Part shown: piece after piece, positions 11,019-22,368 of the stretch
How positions within the stretch are numbered: position 1 is the first letter of the stretch
Layout of the letters: every line of letters starts with the position of its first letter
Source of the DNA: Atriophallophorus winterbourni
Lineage: Eukaryota > Platyhelminthes > Trematoda > Plagiorchiida > Microphallidae
Direction of reading: 5' to 3'
DNA length: 64,000 nucleotides
Assembly: GCA_013407085.1 (NCBI GenBank)
Contig: JACCGJ010020635.1
Coordinates: forward strand, 124,001 to 188,000
Notes under the pieces: model-generated
The model's database searches: none
What the model saw: the letters and a program-made list of their open reading frames with translations, nothing else
Told to the model about the DNA's origin: nothing
Made by a program: the position numbers and the translations under genes

Positions 11019-12548
11019 TCAATACCGGGACTGGCGTGAATTGACCTGCAACGGTTTCACAAGTTTTCTTTTTCTGGTTGTCCAGCGACGTGGTTGCAGA
11101 CTTCGGTCCGTCGGTATTTCAGTCGAGATACATTCACTTGGTGTTGGAAGGTTGAATGTTTCATGCAGTATGTCCTGTGGTACCCGGATCTCGACGAGCG
11201 TATCAGAGGTTGCGGATCTCAGGCGTAACTGATTTCTGTGTCGTGTTACGACACCCTTTACAACTTTGATATCGAACATTACACTGCTTCTGCGACGGAT
11301 GATGTTACCATCGATCCACGGTGGACTTGATGTTCTGTAGTCTCGTAGGTGGACGGCAGTTCCTGGTTCGAAGCACGACTGTTGATCATGATGGAGCGGC
11401 AGTTTTGTTGACTTGGGCAGCATAGCATTGTTCCAAGTGCGTAGCTTCCTGCCCGTGAGTGCTTCGGCGAGGGTTTTGCGGCTGGGCAACGTATCGTTCG
11501 GCGTAGTTCTTTAAACCAGCAGAAAACGTTGAAGACCCTCGACGGATGTCCCCTCCCCACGTGATTTCAGAAGAACACGTTTGAATGTGTCGACGAAGCG
11601 TTCGACCTGGCCATTTGACACATTGTTCTGGCGGCGAAATTCGGCGAGAACGTATGAAGTAAATTGCGAGCCATTATCGGACACGAATGTTCCTGGCAAT
11701 CCATGCTGACTAAACAAACGACGCAGTGCGCTGATCGTGTTGATGGATGTTGCTGATGACATCTCGATGATTTCGGGCCATTTCGAGTAAGAATCGACTA
11801 CGACGAAGTACATGACCCCGTTTTTTGGACCAGCGAAATCGACATGAATTCGTTGCCACGGTTTTTCTGGCGTAGGCCATGGTGAAATTGGTACACGGTT
11901 TGGCATCTTAGCTGCTTGCTGACATTGACGGCATGACTTGACGAATAGATCAATATCTGCGTCTATACCAGGCCAATAAGCGAAACTTCGAGCGATCGCC
12001 TTCATGCGTTGAATGCCTGGGTGCCCGTTGTGGAATTGTCGAAGGACACAATTGCGTAGATTCTTTGGAACAACAAGGCGATCATTGAACATTAGGCACT
12101 CGTCAATAATTGAAAGCGACTCACGTTTTTGGTAGAATTGCGAGAGTTCACCAGCAGGCGTAAATTTCGGTCTAACAGAGTAAGTATAGTTGATTGATTG
12201 CAGCAAAGTTTCATCTGTCTGCGTACATTGTTCAATGTCCTCAGCTTTGACAGGTAATCCCTGCACTGCGTCATCAAATTGTGGCTGCATAGCTTGCTCA
12301 ATGGAGACGCATGCAATGAATGTATCCTCGTCTGGTTGATCTCGAACCGGGATTAGGCGGGACAGAGCGTCCGCTTGACCCAAATCTTTGGAACGGCGAT
12401 ATTGTATATCGAAATCGTATCCTAATAGCGTGAGAGGCCATCGTTGTAACCGGTTTGCAGAATGTGCTGGTATACCTTTTTTCGAGCCGAATATCGAAAT
12501 CAAAGGCTTGTGGTCGGTTAGCAACGTAAAGTGACGACCATAGATCAA
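11019..12548 (-). pseudogene. Gypsy RNase H end and integrase
   Basis: The frame 12548-11511 starts inside RNase H (LLTDHKPL) and enters the integrase. It shows the zinc-binding region (FHNGHPG followed by CRQCQQ) and the catalytic triad as HVDFAGP, VSDNGSQF and GQVERF. Between the second and third catalytic motifs about ten residues normally present (usually ending HPQ) are missing, so the core is shortened. After 11511 a frameshift leads into the C-terminal module (11489-11019), with LTGRKLRT and a GTAVHLRDYR/RHRNQLR chromatin-binding-type region. Function is unlikely. Confidence 0.85.
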
Positions 12549-13036
12549 TTTGTAGAATCGTTTGACCGCGAAGATGAGAGTTGATGCTTCTTTTCGATTT
12601 GACCATAGTTGCGTTCGGCTGGAGTCAATGATCGTGAAGCATGCATAATCGCCTTCAGGTTTCTATCGATAAACTTGTGAAGAATTACAGCTCCGACACA
12701 ATATCCAGATGCATCGGCTGCCACGACGATCGGCAGTTTTGAATCGTAATGCGTCAGTAACATGTTAGATGTTAACAGTGATTTTAGCTTCATAAAAGCT
12801 GTTTCGCATTCTCGTGACCAATTCCATGGGACATCTTTTTGAAGAAGTCGATTGAGTGGTGGACGCACGGTATGGAGTGATGGCAGGAATGCGCTGTAAT
12901 AACTGATCAAACCAAATGATCGCAGGAATGTAACATCTTTCGGAGCCGGCATCTGCTGGATTGATTGTATGTTGCCAAGGTAAGGGTGGCGTCCACTCTG
13001 ATCGAAAATGAAACCAAGGTATTTTATTGATTTCAT
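12545..13036 (-). pseudogene. Gypsy RT connection and RNase H fragment
   Basis: The fragment includes the end of RT (SIKYLGFIFDQSGRHP), the connection region (LRSFGLISYYSAFLPSL) and the RNase H start (IVVAADASGYCVGAVI) with its first catalytic aspartate. It is frame-shifted relative to the RT part above and the integrase part below. Confidence 0.8.
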
Positions 13037-13075
13037 ATAGAACTGGCATTTCTCTCAACGAAGACGTAAACCACT

Positions 13076-13591
13076 TTAAGCCATTCGTTTCAACGTCTGG
13101 TTGATGCGGCCCTCGAGTTCTTCTTCGGAGGAACCGACGATGAGTAGATCGTCCAGGTATGCGGCCACACCTGAGATGCCAGACATAATGGTGTCCATCA
13201 GTTTCTGGAAAACGGTTGGAGCAGTCTTCACGCCAAAAGGAAGACACTGATACTGGAACAATCCTTGGTGAGTATTGATCGTTAGCAGTTCTCGAGAATC
13301 AGGTGCGACTCCGATCTGTAGATAGGCGTCAGTTAGGTCGAGCTTTGCTAAGTACTTACCACCATTAAGCATTGTGAACAATTCAACTGCGACCGGTAAT
13401 GGATAGTGGTGAGTTTCCGAAACGGCATTCAAACCAGTTGAAAAATCGGCGCAGATTCGGATGGATCCATTCGGCTTTTTAACGACAACGATGGGTGCTG
13501 CCCTTGCAGAGTAGGTTATTGGAACCAGAACACCTCGATCTTGTAGCCTTTGAAGTTCAGCTTCGACTTGTGGTAAGGATGCGTACGGCAC
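13076..13591 (-). CDS. Gypsy reverse transcriptase domain
   Basis: An uninterrupted 171-codon segment covers RT motifs from PIVVVKKPNGSIRICADF through LDLTDAYLQI and CLPFGVKTAPTVFQ to the catalytic YLDD in AAYLDDLLIVG. The residues needed for polymerisation are present in this piece. It is cut off from the rest of pol by frame changes at both ends. Confidence 0.88.
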   Translation of the reverse strand: MPYASLPQVEAELQRLQDRGVLVPITYSARAAPIVVVKKPNGSIRICADFSTGLNAVSETHHYPLPVAVELFTMLNGGKYLAKLDLTDAYLQIGVAPDSRELLTINTHQGLFQYQCLPFGVKTAPTVFQKLMDTIMSGISGVAAYLDDLLIVGSSEEELEGRINQTLKRMA

Positions 13592-14050
13592 AGGTCGTTT
13601 CGGTCGGAATACAGGCTTTGCGTCATTTTGAGATAGAAATTAGCTTGCGTCATGTTACATGTTCCAAGTTCGTTTGTAAACACGGTTGCATGTTCAAGCA
13701 TTATCGCGTCTCGCTTTTTCTGCCGTGTTTCGGTTGCTTCTACTTGATTGCAGATTGCACTGATCGGAAGGCGAGCCAAATCGATAAGATCGAACCAATC
13801 GAGGCCAAAGAGGTTGAGTTGTGAATTAGACACGTAACACGTGCCTAGGACCGTTGAGCTTGCGAATGAGATTTGGCATTATAGCTGTCCAGTCAGCTGT
13901 ACAAAACCTCCACAGGCACTGGTGGCGTTCTGTGTCGTAGATTTGAGTTCTGGGGAACCAAGTTTCTGCCAGAGTTTCGGGAAATGATCGTAATGTCCGA
14001 TGCAGTTTTAAACTGCAATCGAACAGATTGACCGTTGATCTGGACCATTA
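13516..14050 (-). pseudogene. Gypsy protease region with altered active site
   Basis: The region between Gag and RT encodes a retropepsin-like stretch. Where related elements have a D-T/S-A/G active site, this copy reads FKTASDITIIS, with a lysine codon (+ strand 14007-14009) in place of the catalytic aspartate. A TAA follows GQL about 50 residues later. The segment down to 13516 includes NLFGLDWFDLIDL, typical of the protease-RT linker. The missing aspartate indicates an inactive protease. Confidence 0.65.
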
Positions 14051-14153
14051 CGAAATTTCTCCGATCGGCTGCGTTGACCTGGAATATAGAAAAAAGACTG
14101 AGAGACTTTTTTGAAGGCTTGTGTGAAGACCTCGAGCAACCAATACTCTGTTG

Positions 14154-14252
14154 ACAGAAACCATCCTTGTGACCAGCGATATTACATCGTTGACATCGGT
14201 GTTGCTTGAACAGGCGGAATTTGACGAAATGCCATGCGCCGCATAGCCAACA
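14154..14252 (-). pseudogene. Gypsy Gag zinc knuckles
   Basis: This short reading frame has two cysteine clusters: CWLCGAWHF with a following basic stretch, then CQRCNIAGHKDGFC. Paired cysteine/histidine motifs of this kind bind RNA in Mag-like gypsy Gag proteins. It lies between the Gag N-terminal part and the protease. Confidence 0.65.
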
Positions 14253-14559
14253 CGCAGAAGGAGGCTTCTTGGATCCTGGCGAAGATGAAGTTGGTTTCTG
14301 GGAACCAGATTGATTCGGGCCAAGAATAGGTATCTTCTTTTAGACTGTGTGAACCGCATGTTTGCCATGGTGGACCATAGCCGAATCCCGATGGAGATTG
14401 ACTGCAGCTTTGCCATGGCCCACATATTGGACCATAGCCGAATCCCGTTGGATATTTACCAATCGAAGATATTCGTCACCGATGGCTTGGAGTGTGAGTG
14501 AGGGGTCCTGCTCCAATCGATTAAGGAGCCGGGTCCTGATATCTGTGAAACTGGAAGAC

Positions 14560-15053
14560 TAGAGACTGCATATAAATATGAGGGATTTAAATTGATCATC
14601 CGTTATTGATCGAAGCTTAAAACGCTAGCACTATCTGTTAACAATGCCCATGTGTGTTAAGAAATCGTCGGATTCCTGCATAACCAGTTTCAGGCAACGA
14701 TAACGTGTGTTAAAGAGTGATGACCTGTCTCCAAATAGTTGTTTCAGTGTTTCGACCGTCTGTATGAATAAACGGTCGCGTGGGGTTTATGGCAAGATGA
14801 AGTTACAATATTTATCGAGTTCACTGGGGCCAAGTTTGCGAAGTAGGAGTCTTACTTTCCACGCATCGTCCTGTGCGGCAAAATCTACGCGGAATAAATC
14901 TTCATACCTACGGAACCACGTCTCGAACGTGACTATGGCCTCAGCGTCGAAAATAAATTCATGGATACTATTAGCAATACCATCGACGGATGGTGGAGCA
15001 CTGCTGCTAGCTAGAGTACCTGGAATTTCAATTTGAATTAATAATTCCATCAA
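14560..15053 (-). pseudogene. Gypsy Gag N-terminal region
   Basis: Codons 15053-14787 encode a Gag-like stretch with FETWFRRYEDLFRVDF and WKVRLLLRKLGPSELDKY, common in Gag of worm gypsy elements. The frame breaks at 14787 and decays toward the zinc knuckles. The ATG at 15053 lies about 80 bp inside the 5' LTR (- strand), as expected for a Gag start. Confidence 0.75.
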
Positions 15054-15099
15054 CTTTTTTGCTGTTCGAGCAAAATTTCTAATTTACTCGTATCCATTT

Positions 15100-15130
15100 T
15101 CAAAAAAATTAAAATCCTTGTCGCCAATAA
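15100..15130 (-). promoter_or_regulatory. Candidate primer-binding site of the gypsy element
   Basis: Directly inside the 5' LTR (- strand) is TTATTGGCGACAAGGATTTT. A TGG-starting stretch at this position is expected to pair with the CCA end of a tRNA primer. The tRNA was not identified. Confidence 0.4.
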
Positions 15131-15439
15131 TGTTATATAATACCCGAGTAGAACCCAAGTATTAATTACCCAAAATGTTTAACACTATAAACCTTTATGC
15201 TATTAGTCACAAGTGACTTACTAAACCCAACACTACGCGTAGCAAGAACAAAGGCAGGCCGTTTAGACAAAGAGCATTACCGTCTCTGACCATAAAGCCA
15301 TTAGGCTACCGCTCGTGTGTATTTATACATTGAGTCAATATGGCCGACATAATGGACAAATCAGAATCGAGGATCATAAATTATAATGAGGTATAAGTTA
15401 TAATAAGTTTTCGAGGAAAATAATAATAGTTCCTCAACA
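15131..15439 (-). repeat. 5' LTR of the gypsy element
   Basis: A 309-bp direct repeat of 10692-11000, followed outside by the duplicated TACTC at 15440-15444. The two LTRs differ by few substitutions, so insertion is fairly recent relative to the decay of the coding region. Confidence 0.92.
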
Positions 15440-15444
15440 TACTC

Positions 15445-16719
15445 TCAAATTCATATTGTGATATAGCCAGAGGCAGGAGATGGCAATACCTTAAGGATAG
15501 ATACGTATACTCTTTAGCTCACTTATTCAGTTGCGTTGCCGCTAACAATTATTTTTTTAAAAGGCAGCAGCAAGCACATGTCTACATGGCAAAACGTGAT
15601 CAACGAAAAAGGGACATGCACACTTTCAAATCAAGCAGCTCACCCCCAAACACGCGAGTCTGTTACAATCAACATAATTTCAGTTGCACCTACTATAGTA
15701 ACTGTTAAAGCATTTATGTTGGCAGAGATTAGGTCTACAGAGTACAATACGAAAACATCACACAAAGAATCAAGTTCAGGATGGTTGGTATGTTGAACCG
15801 CCTCACACAATGCGACACAACTTCATGTAGTCGGTGCCAAATAGAATACCCGGCACTTGTTTGAAACAACCGAATGGCCTCAAAAATTGCGATCTAACCA
15901 CTATTCAGTTTCAGACATCTGTGCATCGCCTCCAATTGGTCGGTGTCCCGAATACGTATGTGGCTACCTTGGGACGTCGAGCATTTGACACTTGCGAGAG
16001 CTGCAACACTGTTGCCATTTAAAGTACAGAAAAAATGCTGGATCCGCATTCTCTGCACATTGATTAAGGCAAAGGCGTATCTGGTACTCATAACTACGCA
16101 TACCCATTTCAGTGCCTCCGTTTAGGGTTTACGACGAGTGACATTACGAAGCATGTGCATTTGGCAAAGCAGACAAGAAATATGGAAATATGTCTTCTAC
16201 AGCATCCGCAATCACAGGTGCTCCATCAAACACAATGGCTTTCACGTCATCACAATCACCGACGAATCCAACAAATGTAAGCAACGGAAATTCAAATATA
16301 ATAAACGCATTATTTAAGCTCCACTCTATGTAACAATACCTCATATACGGATAAGGAGATGCAATGGGAATCTCTAATTGAAATTAACTCTAATAATTCC
16401 CAAAGTTCAACACACACTTGAAAATCATGGTGAATGTGAAACACGACCTTTGATTCTACGCTCTCCGCTTTTCCCTAAATTAGGACAAACAAGACCCCTT
16501 CTACCAAATTCTAGTACGTTCAGAGAGGAAGTAATCAGAGAACCTTACCGACAAATTATGAGGACAACTAATTATATAAGAGGTTTACCTAGTATTGATA
16601 ACCGTATTGAAATTTCTCGTTTTCTAATGAATAAGCACCTACCATATAAGTAAAAATATCACCATTCACCAGCTCCTCCTATGCCTTCTTTAAATATTCA
16701 ACCTTAATATAATTCAGAG
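15445..16719. other. Unassigned stretch between the two LTR elements
   Basis: About 1.27 kb without a recognisable gene. Short open frames exist on both strands (for example 16344-16144 on - and 16378-16653 on +), but none shows a motif that could be tied to a family. No repeat shared with the rest of the window was seen. Confidence 0.4.
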
Positions 16720-16724
16720 ACCAT

Positions 16725-17634
16725 TGTAACGACCAATGTCGTTAGTTAACGCGTAGATTTCCCGTCCCTAGTTCGACAATTCAGAACCACGATTTGGGTT
16801 TACTACGGTACTGTAATTAATGACAGTTACAAAAATAATGGTATAGTTCAGTTCAGTTCAGTTCAGTTTGCACAGGACGATATGTGGCAGAGTCGCCAAT
16901 CGAGCGTCCAGATTTCTTCCGGTGGTATGCCAAAAAGAGCGCCCACCACTTCAAACAAAATAGGTTCACAGATTTCTTCTAGTAGGATGGTTACCTGGAA
17001 TGTAGAGCAAAAACTCCCCTCACCAAAGGTGAAGAGACATTAATGCATTTCAAAGACCAGGTAAATACAATATCATTACTCAATTAGGGGCAAAATGCAG
17101 GAAATAATGAGCACCATACGGCATCAAGTCTATTCTTGAAACACATTACAGAGTTAGAGTTCACGACATCTTCAGGTAGGCAGTTCCAATAGCTTACTAC
17201 TCTTTCACTGAAGAAGTGCTTACGAGCATTAGGCCTGACAAACCTTAATTATATCGGAACGCACCGGTACAATGAAGTCAAACTCCAGTAATAATAGATT
17301 CAATGAAAATGACGACCTGACGCATAAAAACTAGAAATAGTTAATTTACCAATGTTGTCGTCCAAATTTCCGTATCAAACAACAAATGACACACAAATTG
17401 GTGTCCAAATTGAAACAATAAAATGAGCCCAAATACCACGTGCTAAAATATATGGAATTTAATGGCAGCCAAGCAAAATCAATTAGTTCAACAAAACAAA
17501 AAATGTGTTCAAGTGAATCGAACAGTATCAAAAATGTATACACAAATAGGTAAAACCGTGAAGAATTAAGAAAAAATCAATTTGTTTAAATAGAAAAATA
17601 AGAAGGAATTTTACACAAATTTTTGTCATTTACA
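16725..17634 (-). repeat. 3' LTR of BEL/Pao, split by a CR1-alpha 3' end
   Basis: LTR sequence runs 16725-16848 and about 17244-17634, matching 27287-27797. The intervening about 395 bp is LINE. Without the insertion the length would be about 515 bp, agreeing with the intact copy. Confidence 0.88.
16849..17243 (-). mobile_element. CR1-alpha 3' end inserted in the BEL LTR
   Basis: The fragment starts with TTCAG pentamer repeats and the GTTTGCACAGGACGATATG block, includes the 3' UTR hairpin (17019-17033), and ends in the last coding part near GCATTAGGCCTGAC. The intact LTR at 27287-27797 shows the empty site, which reads straight through GGTATACAAACC. No clear target duplication is visible. 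Confidence 0.85.
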
Positions 17635-17859
17635 CCGCCCGCCAAATTCCTTCTAGAGCTAACTTCTGAATGAACAAACTGATTGGTTCCACCTTCCTAA
17701 CTACTCGACCCTGAATAAAGCAGAATGGCAATGAATCTATTTAGTGGCGAGTCACACACGATACGTCACATCGCCATCATTGGACACATGTGGCTTTTTA
17801 TAGGGAAATAGTTTGCCGGACTAAGACCCACCACGTCCTCAGGTTCTGCCGTTCTCCCT

Positions 17860-18198
17860 TCAAGAAGTTTGAGCTAGCCCCATCTGCGCCGCCACGCTAG
17901 ACTCCGAGCATTCCTCTTCTTGTGCTCCTTCCAGCAGACAAATTCTCCGTATATCACGTGTTACCAAACCATTTTTTGAGCGAACAACAACAGTCCTGAC
18001 CAGATTATCTTTGCTCACATGAACATCTACAACAATACCAAGTGGCCAAGCACGTTTCGAAGTTTCAACACTGCTCAATAATACCACATCCCCAACACGA
18101 AAATTGCGTTTGCGATTGATCCATTTCTGTCTTGTCTGTAGTAGTGGTAGGTACTCAGATTTCCAGCGTTTCCAGAATACGTTTGCCAGGTGCAGCTA
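17860..18198 (-). pseudogene. BEL/Pao pol C-terminal DUF5641-like module
   Basis: The reading frame continues directly from the integrase after a single TAG (18196-18198). It contains FWKRWKSEYLP, NFRVGDVVLL and WPLGIVV, the DUF5641-type region that closes BEL/Pao polyproteins, and ends at 17860 about 225 bp before the LTR. Confidence 0.8.
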
Positions 18199-19632
18199 TT
18201 GTTTGCAATTCCTCTTATAAGTGTCAACAAATCTTTCTTCAGAATGCATTCCATCATTTGAGCGATTCAGCAACAAATCATTAGGACACGAAGAAAAAGA
18301 GGCAATATCCTCTGAAGACAAGGGGACAAGCGGTCTGTTGTTCAGAATTCGCTCAGCTTCAATTAAAGCGGTTTGCAGCGTCTCGTCCGATGGTGTTTGT
18401 TCTGTGCATGTAGCATTTAATGCATGACGAATTGATCTTATCAGCCGCTCCCAAACACCTCCTCTATGACTAGGATACGGGGGATTAAAGCACCACTCAA
18501 TACTATGTGAAACTAGTTTATCCAATAAACCGTCACTGTTCAATCCATTTGGCCATATACGTAGCACTCGTTCAGCGCCAACAAGGTTGGACCCAATATC
18601 CGAATAAATAATCTGCGGTTTACCTCGACGTCCAATGAAACGAAAGAGCGCCATCAAAAACGAATCCGTATCCATAGAATGGGCTACTTTTATGTGGACT
18701 GCGCGTGACTGTAAACAAGTAAATAGGCATCCGTATCGTTTTTCTACAGATCGACCCCGTCTAACTTCAAACGGTCCAAAATAATCCAGACCAACTTTAG
18801 CGAACGGGTAAGAACCTGTGGTCACACGGACTGGAGGAAGATCAGACATCAGTTGAGTTGCCGGTCTGGCATCTAACCGTTTACAGGTTAAGCATTTCGC
18901 GAGAGCTCGCTTCACGCATGATAGCCCACTGATCGGCCAAAATTTCCTGCGCAGGACGCCGAGGGTATGCGCTGGCCCAGAATGTCCTTCGAGCAGATGA
19001 ACATCAAAAATCAATAGGTCAGTAACATAATGCCTTTTAGGAATTATAATGGGATGAATGCTTTCATCTGCAAGATCAGAAAGCCTCAATCGACCACCAA
19101 GTTTCCAAATACCTTGATCAATAAATGGGCGTTACTTCTTCAATGATGACAAATTGAACTCGCAGGGCTCACTTAGCGCCTTATCACCAAATACATTTCG
19201 CTGCGTCAATCGAATAATTTCTGCTTCGGCATTTCGGAATTCGTCTAATCCTATCTTGCCTACCGATAAAGATCCATTGGAACAATGACCAAACATGATA
19301 ATAACATAACGCTTGAAACGGGTCAGCCATGCAATCGAGCGTACAAGCCGTTTCCAACTACAGAATCAACGAAGAATGACGTCTATTCCACGCTCTGGCT
19401 CAACCGGAGTAATGTTACAATTGGCACGCTTGAATTCAATTCGTTCGCTGCACTGTGGATCAACTACTTCAGGCCACATATCAATGGTTTGATTCAGGAA
19501 GTCGGGGCCGTTCAACTAAATTTCCAATCGAGACAATTCCATAACACCTCTGGAGGTCAAATCAACCGAACTAAATCGTGTACCAACATGCCTCCACTGG
19601 CAAGGTATCGTGTGTTCATGTTCACGAAATAG
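18196..19632 (-). pseudogene. BEL/Pao integrase and preceding linker
   Basis: From 19632 down the frame encodes the post-RNase H linker (QWRHVGTRFSSVDLTSRG), a region ending SLKK, an in-frame TAA (19132-19134), then RPFIDQ and the integrase. The integrase has a zinc-binding segment (CLTCKRLDA) and catalytic motifs VGLDYFGPF, YSDIGSNLVGA and GGVWERLIRS. Conservation is high. Besides the TAA, a TAG at 18196-18198 ends this part. No frameshift was found. Confidence 0.88.
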
Positions 19633-20276
19633 TTCTTATAATAGAAACGTGAACAACTAATGACGTTCCCAACGTTTCACTTGAACTAGCCAACTATTTT
19701 ATGTTTCGTAGGGACCGCAACCACACTCGTGGTGGTGGTATTCTCATTTATATTAGTACAGATTTCCAAGCAGAAATACATAGCTCTCGTATATTAGATA
19801 ATCTAGACGACTCAATTTGGATCTCCTCACCTTCTCTTGAGGCTCTCATAGGATGCATTTACAACCCGCCATCTCCATCCACCCTCACTGTTGATAAGCT
19901 TATAAATGTTTTTACTGAGGCGTCCATTGCCCCCTTCAATAATAAGATTATTGTTGGAGACTTCAACATGCAATACGCCTGCTGGAATTCCCCGTATTCT
20001 TCAAATAAATTTTCATCCTTCTCCAAAACGATTCATCTTTTAGGTTTCACACAATCTGTGAAGAAGCCTACGAGGCTGTCTAGCGTTTTAGATTTGATTT
20101 TTACTTTAGGCACTGATCCCACCAACGTTGAAATCTTAGCTCCACTACCCGGTTGCGACCATAATATGATAACTTGCGTTTTGCGTCTTTCGCAAAAACC
20201 AGCACATATACGCAAAGATGAGAAAGTTTATATCAATTGGACGAAGTTTTCGAATATTCTTAGAACCTACGACTGA
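19633..20276 (+). pseudogene. Endonuclease domain of CR1-beta E6, 5' truncated
   Basis: The first motif is cut and has a stop where tryptophan is expected (IET then TGA). From 19660 the frame encodes NDVPNVSLELANYF, RGGGILIYIS, the conserved VGDFNM and CDHNMITC motifs of the AP-like endonuclease. The frame stops at 20276 and the RT begins in another frame at about 20300-20436. Inactive because of truncation and the stop. Confidence 0.8.
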
Positions 20277-20435
20277 ACAGAATTCTTTTTTTCCTCAAAC
20301 TTCAAGCCCATCTCCTCGATTTTTCATGATAACATCTCAGCATGTCTTCGAAGTTCGTCTTCCTCTCATATTAGGAAGCGTAAGCGGGACCCAATAAACC
20401 TTCTGGAGAAAAAGATAGCTCGACTTTCTGCTTCT

Positions 20436-22349
20436 GTGAACCATAAGTTAGATTTATTTTCGGTTATGCGCAGACACGAACTCTGTAACTCTCTTTCAAA
20501 TGTTAAGATTCGTCTTCTAAAACGCCAAGAAAGAAAGGCTTCAAGCAGTGACTCAATGACGAAATCATTAAATTACCTTTCGAAGACCAGGTGTATCCGG
20601 TCAACACATGATATTCCCTCCATAATATACCACGAAGATGATAAAGAAATAGTCACTTCTGATGCGGTCACAATAAGTCAGGCTTTCTCTATATTCTTCA
20701 GCAGCTCGTTTGATAACAACCCTTACCATCCACCAGCAAACAATAGCACTCCCTTAAATACTATTGATTCCTTTACTTTTCCTGTACAAGAAGTAAAAGA
20801 CATTTCTCGTCGAAGTAAAATCTCTTATAAGCCTGATGATGTAGGTTTTATTTCAGCCATCTTACACAACGATAATGAAGACTTTCCTTTACTTTTATTA
20901 AATCATTTCAATATTTCTCTCAAATGTGGAATTTTTCCAACTCATTGGAAACACTCTGTTATTATCCCACGTTTAAAATCTGGTAATTCGAACCTCGTTA
21001 CGAATTATCGCCCTATTAATCATACTCCTATTCTGTCTAGGTTATTTGAAAGGTTAGTCAAGAATTCTTTGTTGGGCTACCTTGGTCCAGATGCGTTCTC
21101 TCCAGTCCAACATGGATTCCTTAGCCAAAAGTCTTGTGTAACCTGCCAATTAGAATACTTAGATCTCATAACGGCTTCCCTTGAACAAGGACTAGCAGTG
21201 ATTGTTGTATTCTTGGACATAAGCAAAGCTTTCGATCGGGTTCCTCATACGCTACTCCTGTTGAAGTTATCATGTTTAGGTATCCATGGGCCTTTATTGA
21301 GCTGGTTCCGTTCTTTTCTATCTGACCGCACCTTTTCGGTTCACGTTAATGGTGTTACCTCAACTAATAAGCCGATTCCAAGTGGCGTAATTCAAGGCAG
21401 CGTTCTAGGTCCACTTCTTTTTCTTATCTATGTTAATGATCTACAAAATGTTGTAGATCACTCTAAGCTATTTATCTTCGCGGATGACATAAAAGTAGTC
21501 TTAACATCTCCTCCTGGTGAAGTGTCACAGGCCCTGATATCCCTTAACCGTGATCTTGCCTCTCTATCTAGCTGGGGCTCACAATGGGGATTAGAATTCT
21601 CTGCTTCTAAGACACAATATATGGGATTACGTTGTTCAATCCCTTCTAACACACTCACGATAAATGGCTCAACCATCACACCTTCTGCAGAAATTAGGGA
21701 CCTTGGATTTAGATACTCCTCTTCTCTCAATTTCAATGAACAAGCTAGACACCTCATTGCGAGAGCAAGACAAAACTTTAGCCTAATTAACCATAAATTC
21801 CTCTTACGCGAGAGTAAAATAGCATTATATAAGATGAAGGTCCTACCAATTCTCGATTATTGTAATATCTATTCTCACATGGGTAAGCGTGATTGTTTTC
21901 TCTTAGAGAGACTTCAACGTACATTCAGCAAAATAACTTTGGGCTATTCAAACCACTTGCCTTATCTTAAAAGGTGTAATTTGCTGAATGTCGAACCACT
22001 ATGGCTACGCAGAATTCGTCTGAATCTGCTTCTTTTCTTTCGAATCATTACCCAGCAACGAATTAAGCTTCAGTCTGGCATGCGCTTTCACGATTATATC
22101 CAATATGATCTGCGCAATCGAACAAGGCTGTTGAATATCCCTATGTCTCGCACTAAAGTTAGACGTAACTTCTTCTTAGTTAGATATGCGCAACTTTGGA
22201 ATTCCCTTCCTCTTCATTTCCGTATGTGCACATCTACAGGGAAATTTAAAACTCTTGTAGAAACCCTTACTGTTCACTCACTATCCCAAATCCTTAAGAT
22301 AAACTCTTCTATAGATATTCTATACTCTCATGGGATCCCAGGTTTCTAA
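20436..22349 (+). CDS. Intact reverse transcriptase ORF of CR1-beta E6
   Basis: A single 637-codon frame covers the whole RT: NYRPINHTPILSRLFERLV, QHGFLSQKSCVTCQLEYL, VVFLDISKAFDRVPHTLLL, VIQGSVLGPLLFLIYVND and the catalytic FADDIK near 21477. It continues through thumb and C-terminal region (RTKVRRNFFLVRYAQLWN) to a stop at 22349. All recognised catalytic residues are present, in contrast to the other LINE copies here. The first start codon is probably not the real one because upstream coding belongs to the same protein. The ORF may be usable in principle, but the element lacks a full endonuclease. Confidence 0.9.
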   Translation: MNHKLDLFSVMRRHELCNSLSNVKIRLLKRQERKASSSDSMTKSLNYLSKTRCIRSTHDIPSIIYHEDDKEIVTSDAVTISQAFSIFFSSSFDNNPYHPPANNSTPLNTIDSFTFPVQEVKDISRRSKISYKPDDVGFISAILHNDNEDFPLLLLNHFNISLKCGIFPTHWKHSVIIPRLKSGNSNLVTNYRPINHTPILSRLFERLVKNSLLGYLGPDAFSPVQHGFLSQKSCVTCQLEYLDLITASLEQGLAVIVVFLDISKAFDRVPHTLLLLKLSCLGIHGPLLSWFRSFLSDRTFSVHVNGVTSTNKPIPSGVIQGSVLGPLLFLIYVNDLQNVVDHSKLFIFADDIKVVLTSPPGEVSQALISLNRDLASLSSWGSQWGLEFSASKTQYMGLRCSIPSNTLTINGSTITPSAEIRDLGFRYSSSLNFNEQARHLIARARQNFSLINHKFLLRESKIALYKMKVLPILDYCNIYSHMGKRDCFLLERLQRTFSKITLGYSNHLPYLKRCNLLNVEPLWLRRIRLNLLLFFRIITQQRIKLQSGMRFHDYIQYDLRNRTRLLNIPMSRTKVRRNFFLVRYAQLWNSLPLHFRMCTSTGKFKTLVETLTVHSLSQILKINSSIDILYSHGIPGF

Positions 22350-22368
22350 TTCCACATCTTTCTCCACA

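Larger units (their letters stand above)
10687..15444 (-). mobile_element. Ty3/gypsy LTR retrotransposon with 5-bp target duplication
   Basis: Two 309-bp LTRs (10692-11000 and 15131-15439) bound an internal region read on the - strand. The flanks carry the duplicated pentamer TACTC (10687-10691 and 15440-15444), so integration ends are intact. Read on the - strand the LTR begins TG and ends CA. Internal order is Gag with zinc knuckles, protease, RT, RNase H, integrase, as in Ty3/gypsy. Coding capacity is broken by several frameshifts, an altered protease site and a gap in the integrase. A purine-rich AAAAGGCGAGG adjoins the 3' LTR. Sequence style recalls the Mag clade, which is inference. Confidence 0.92.

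Noticed and set aside
16144..16344. - strand frame with VKAIVFDGAPVIADAVEDIF, loosely like a transposase catalytic stretch
   Set aside because: Too short, no second or third catalytic motif in any frame, no terminal inverted repeats seen.
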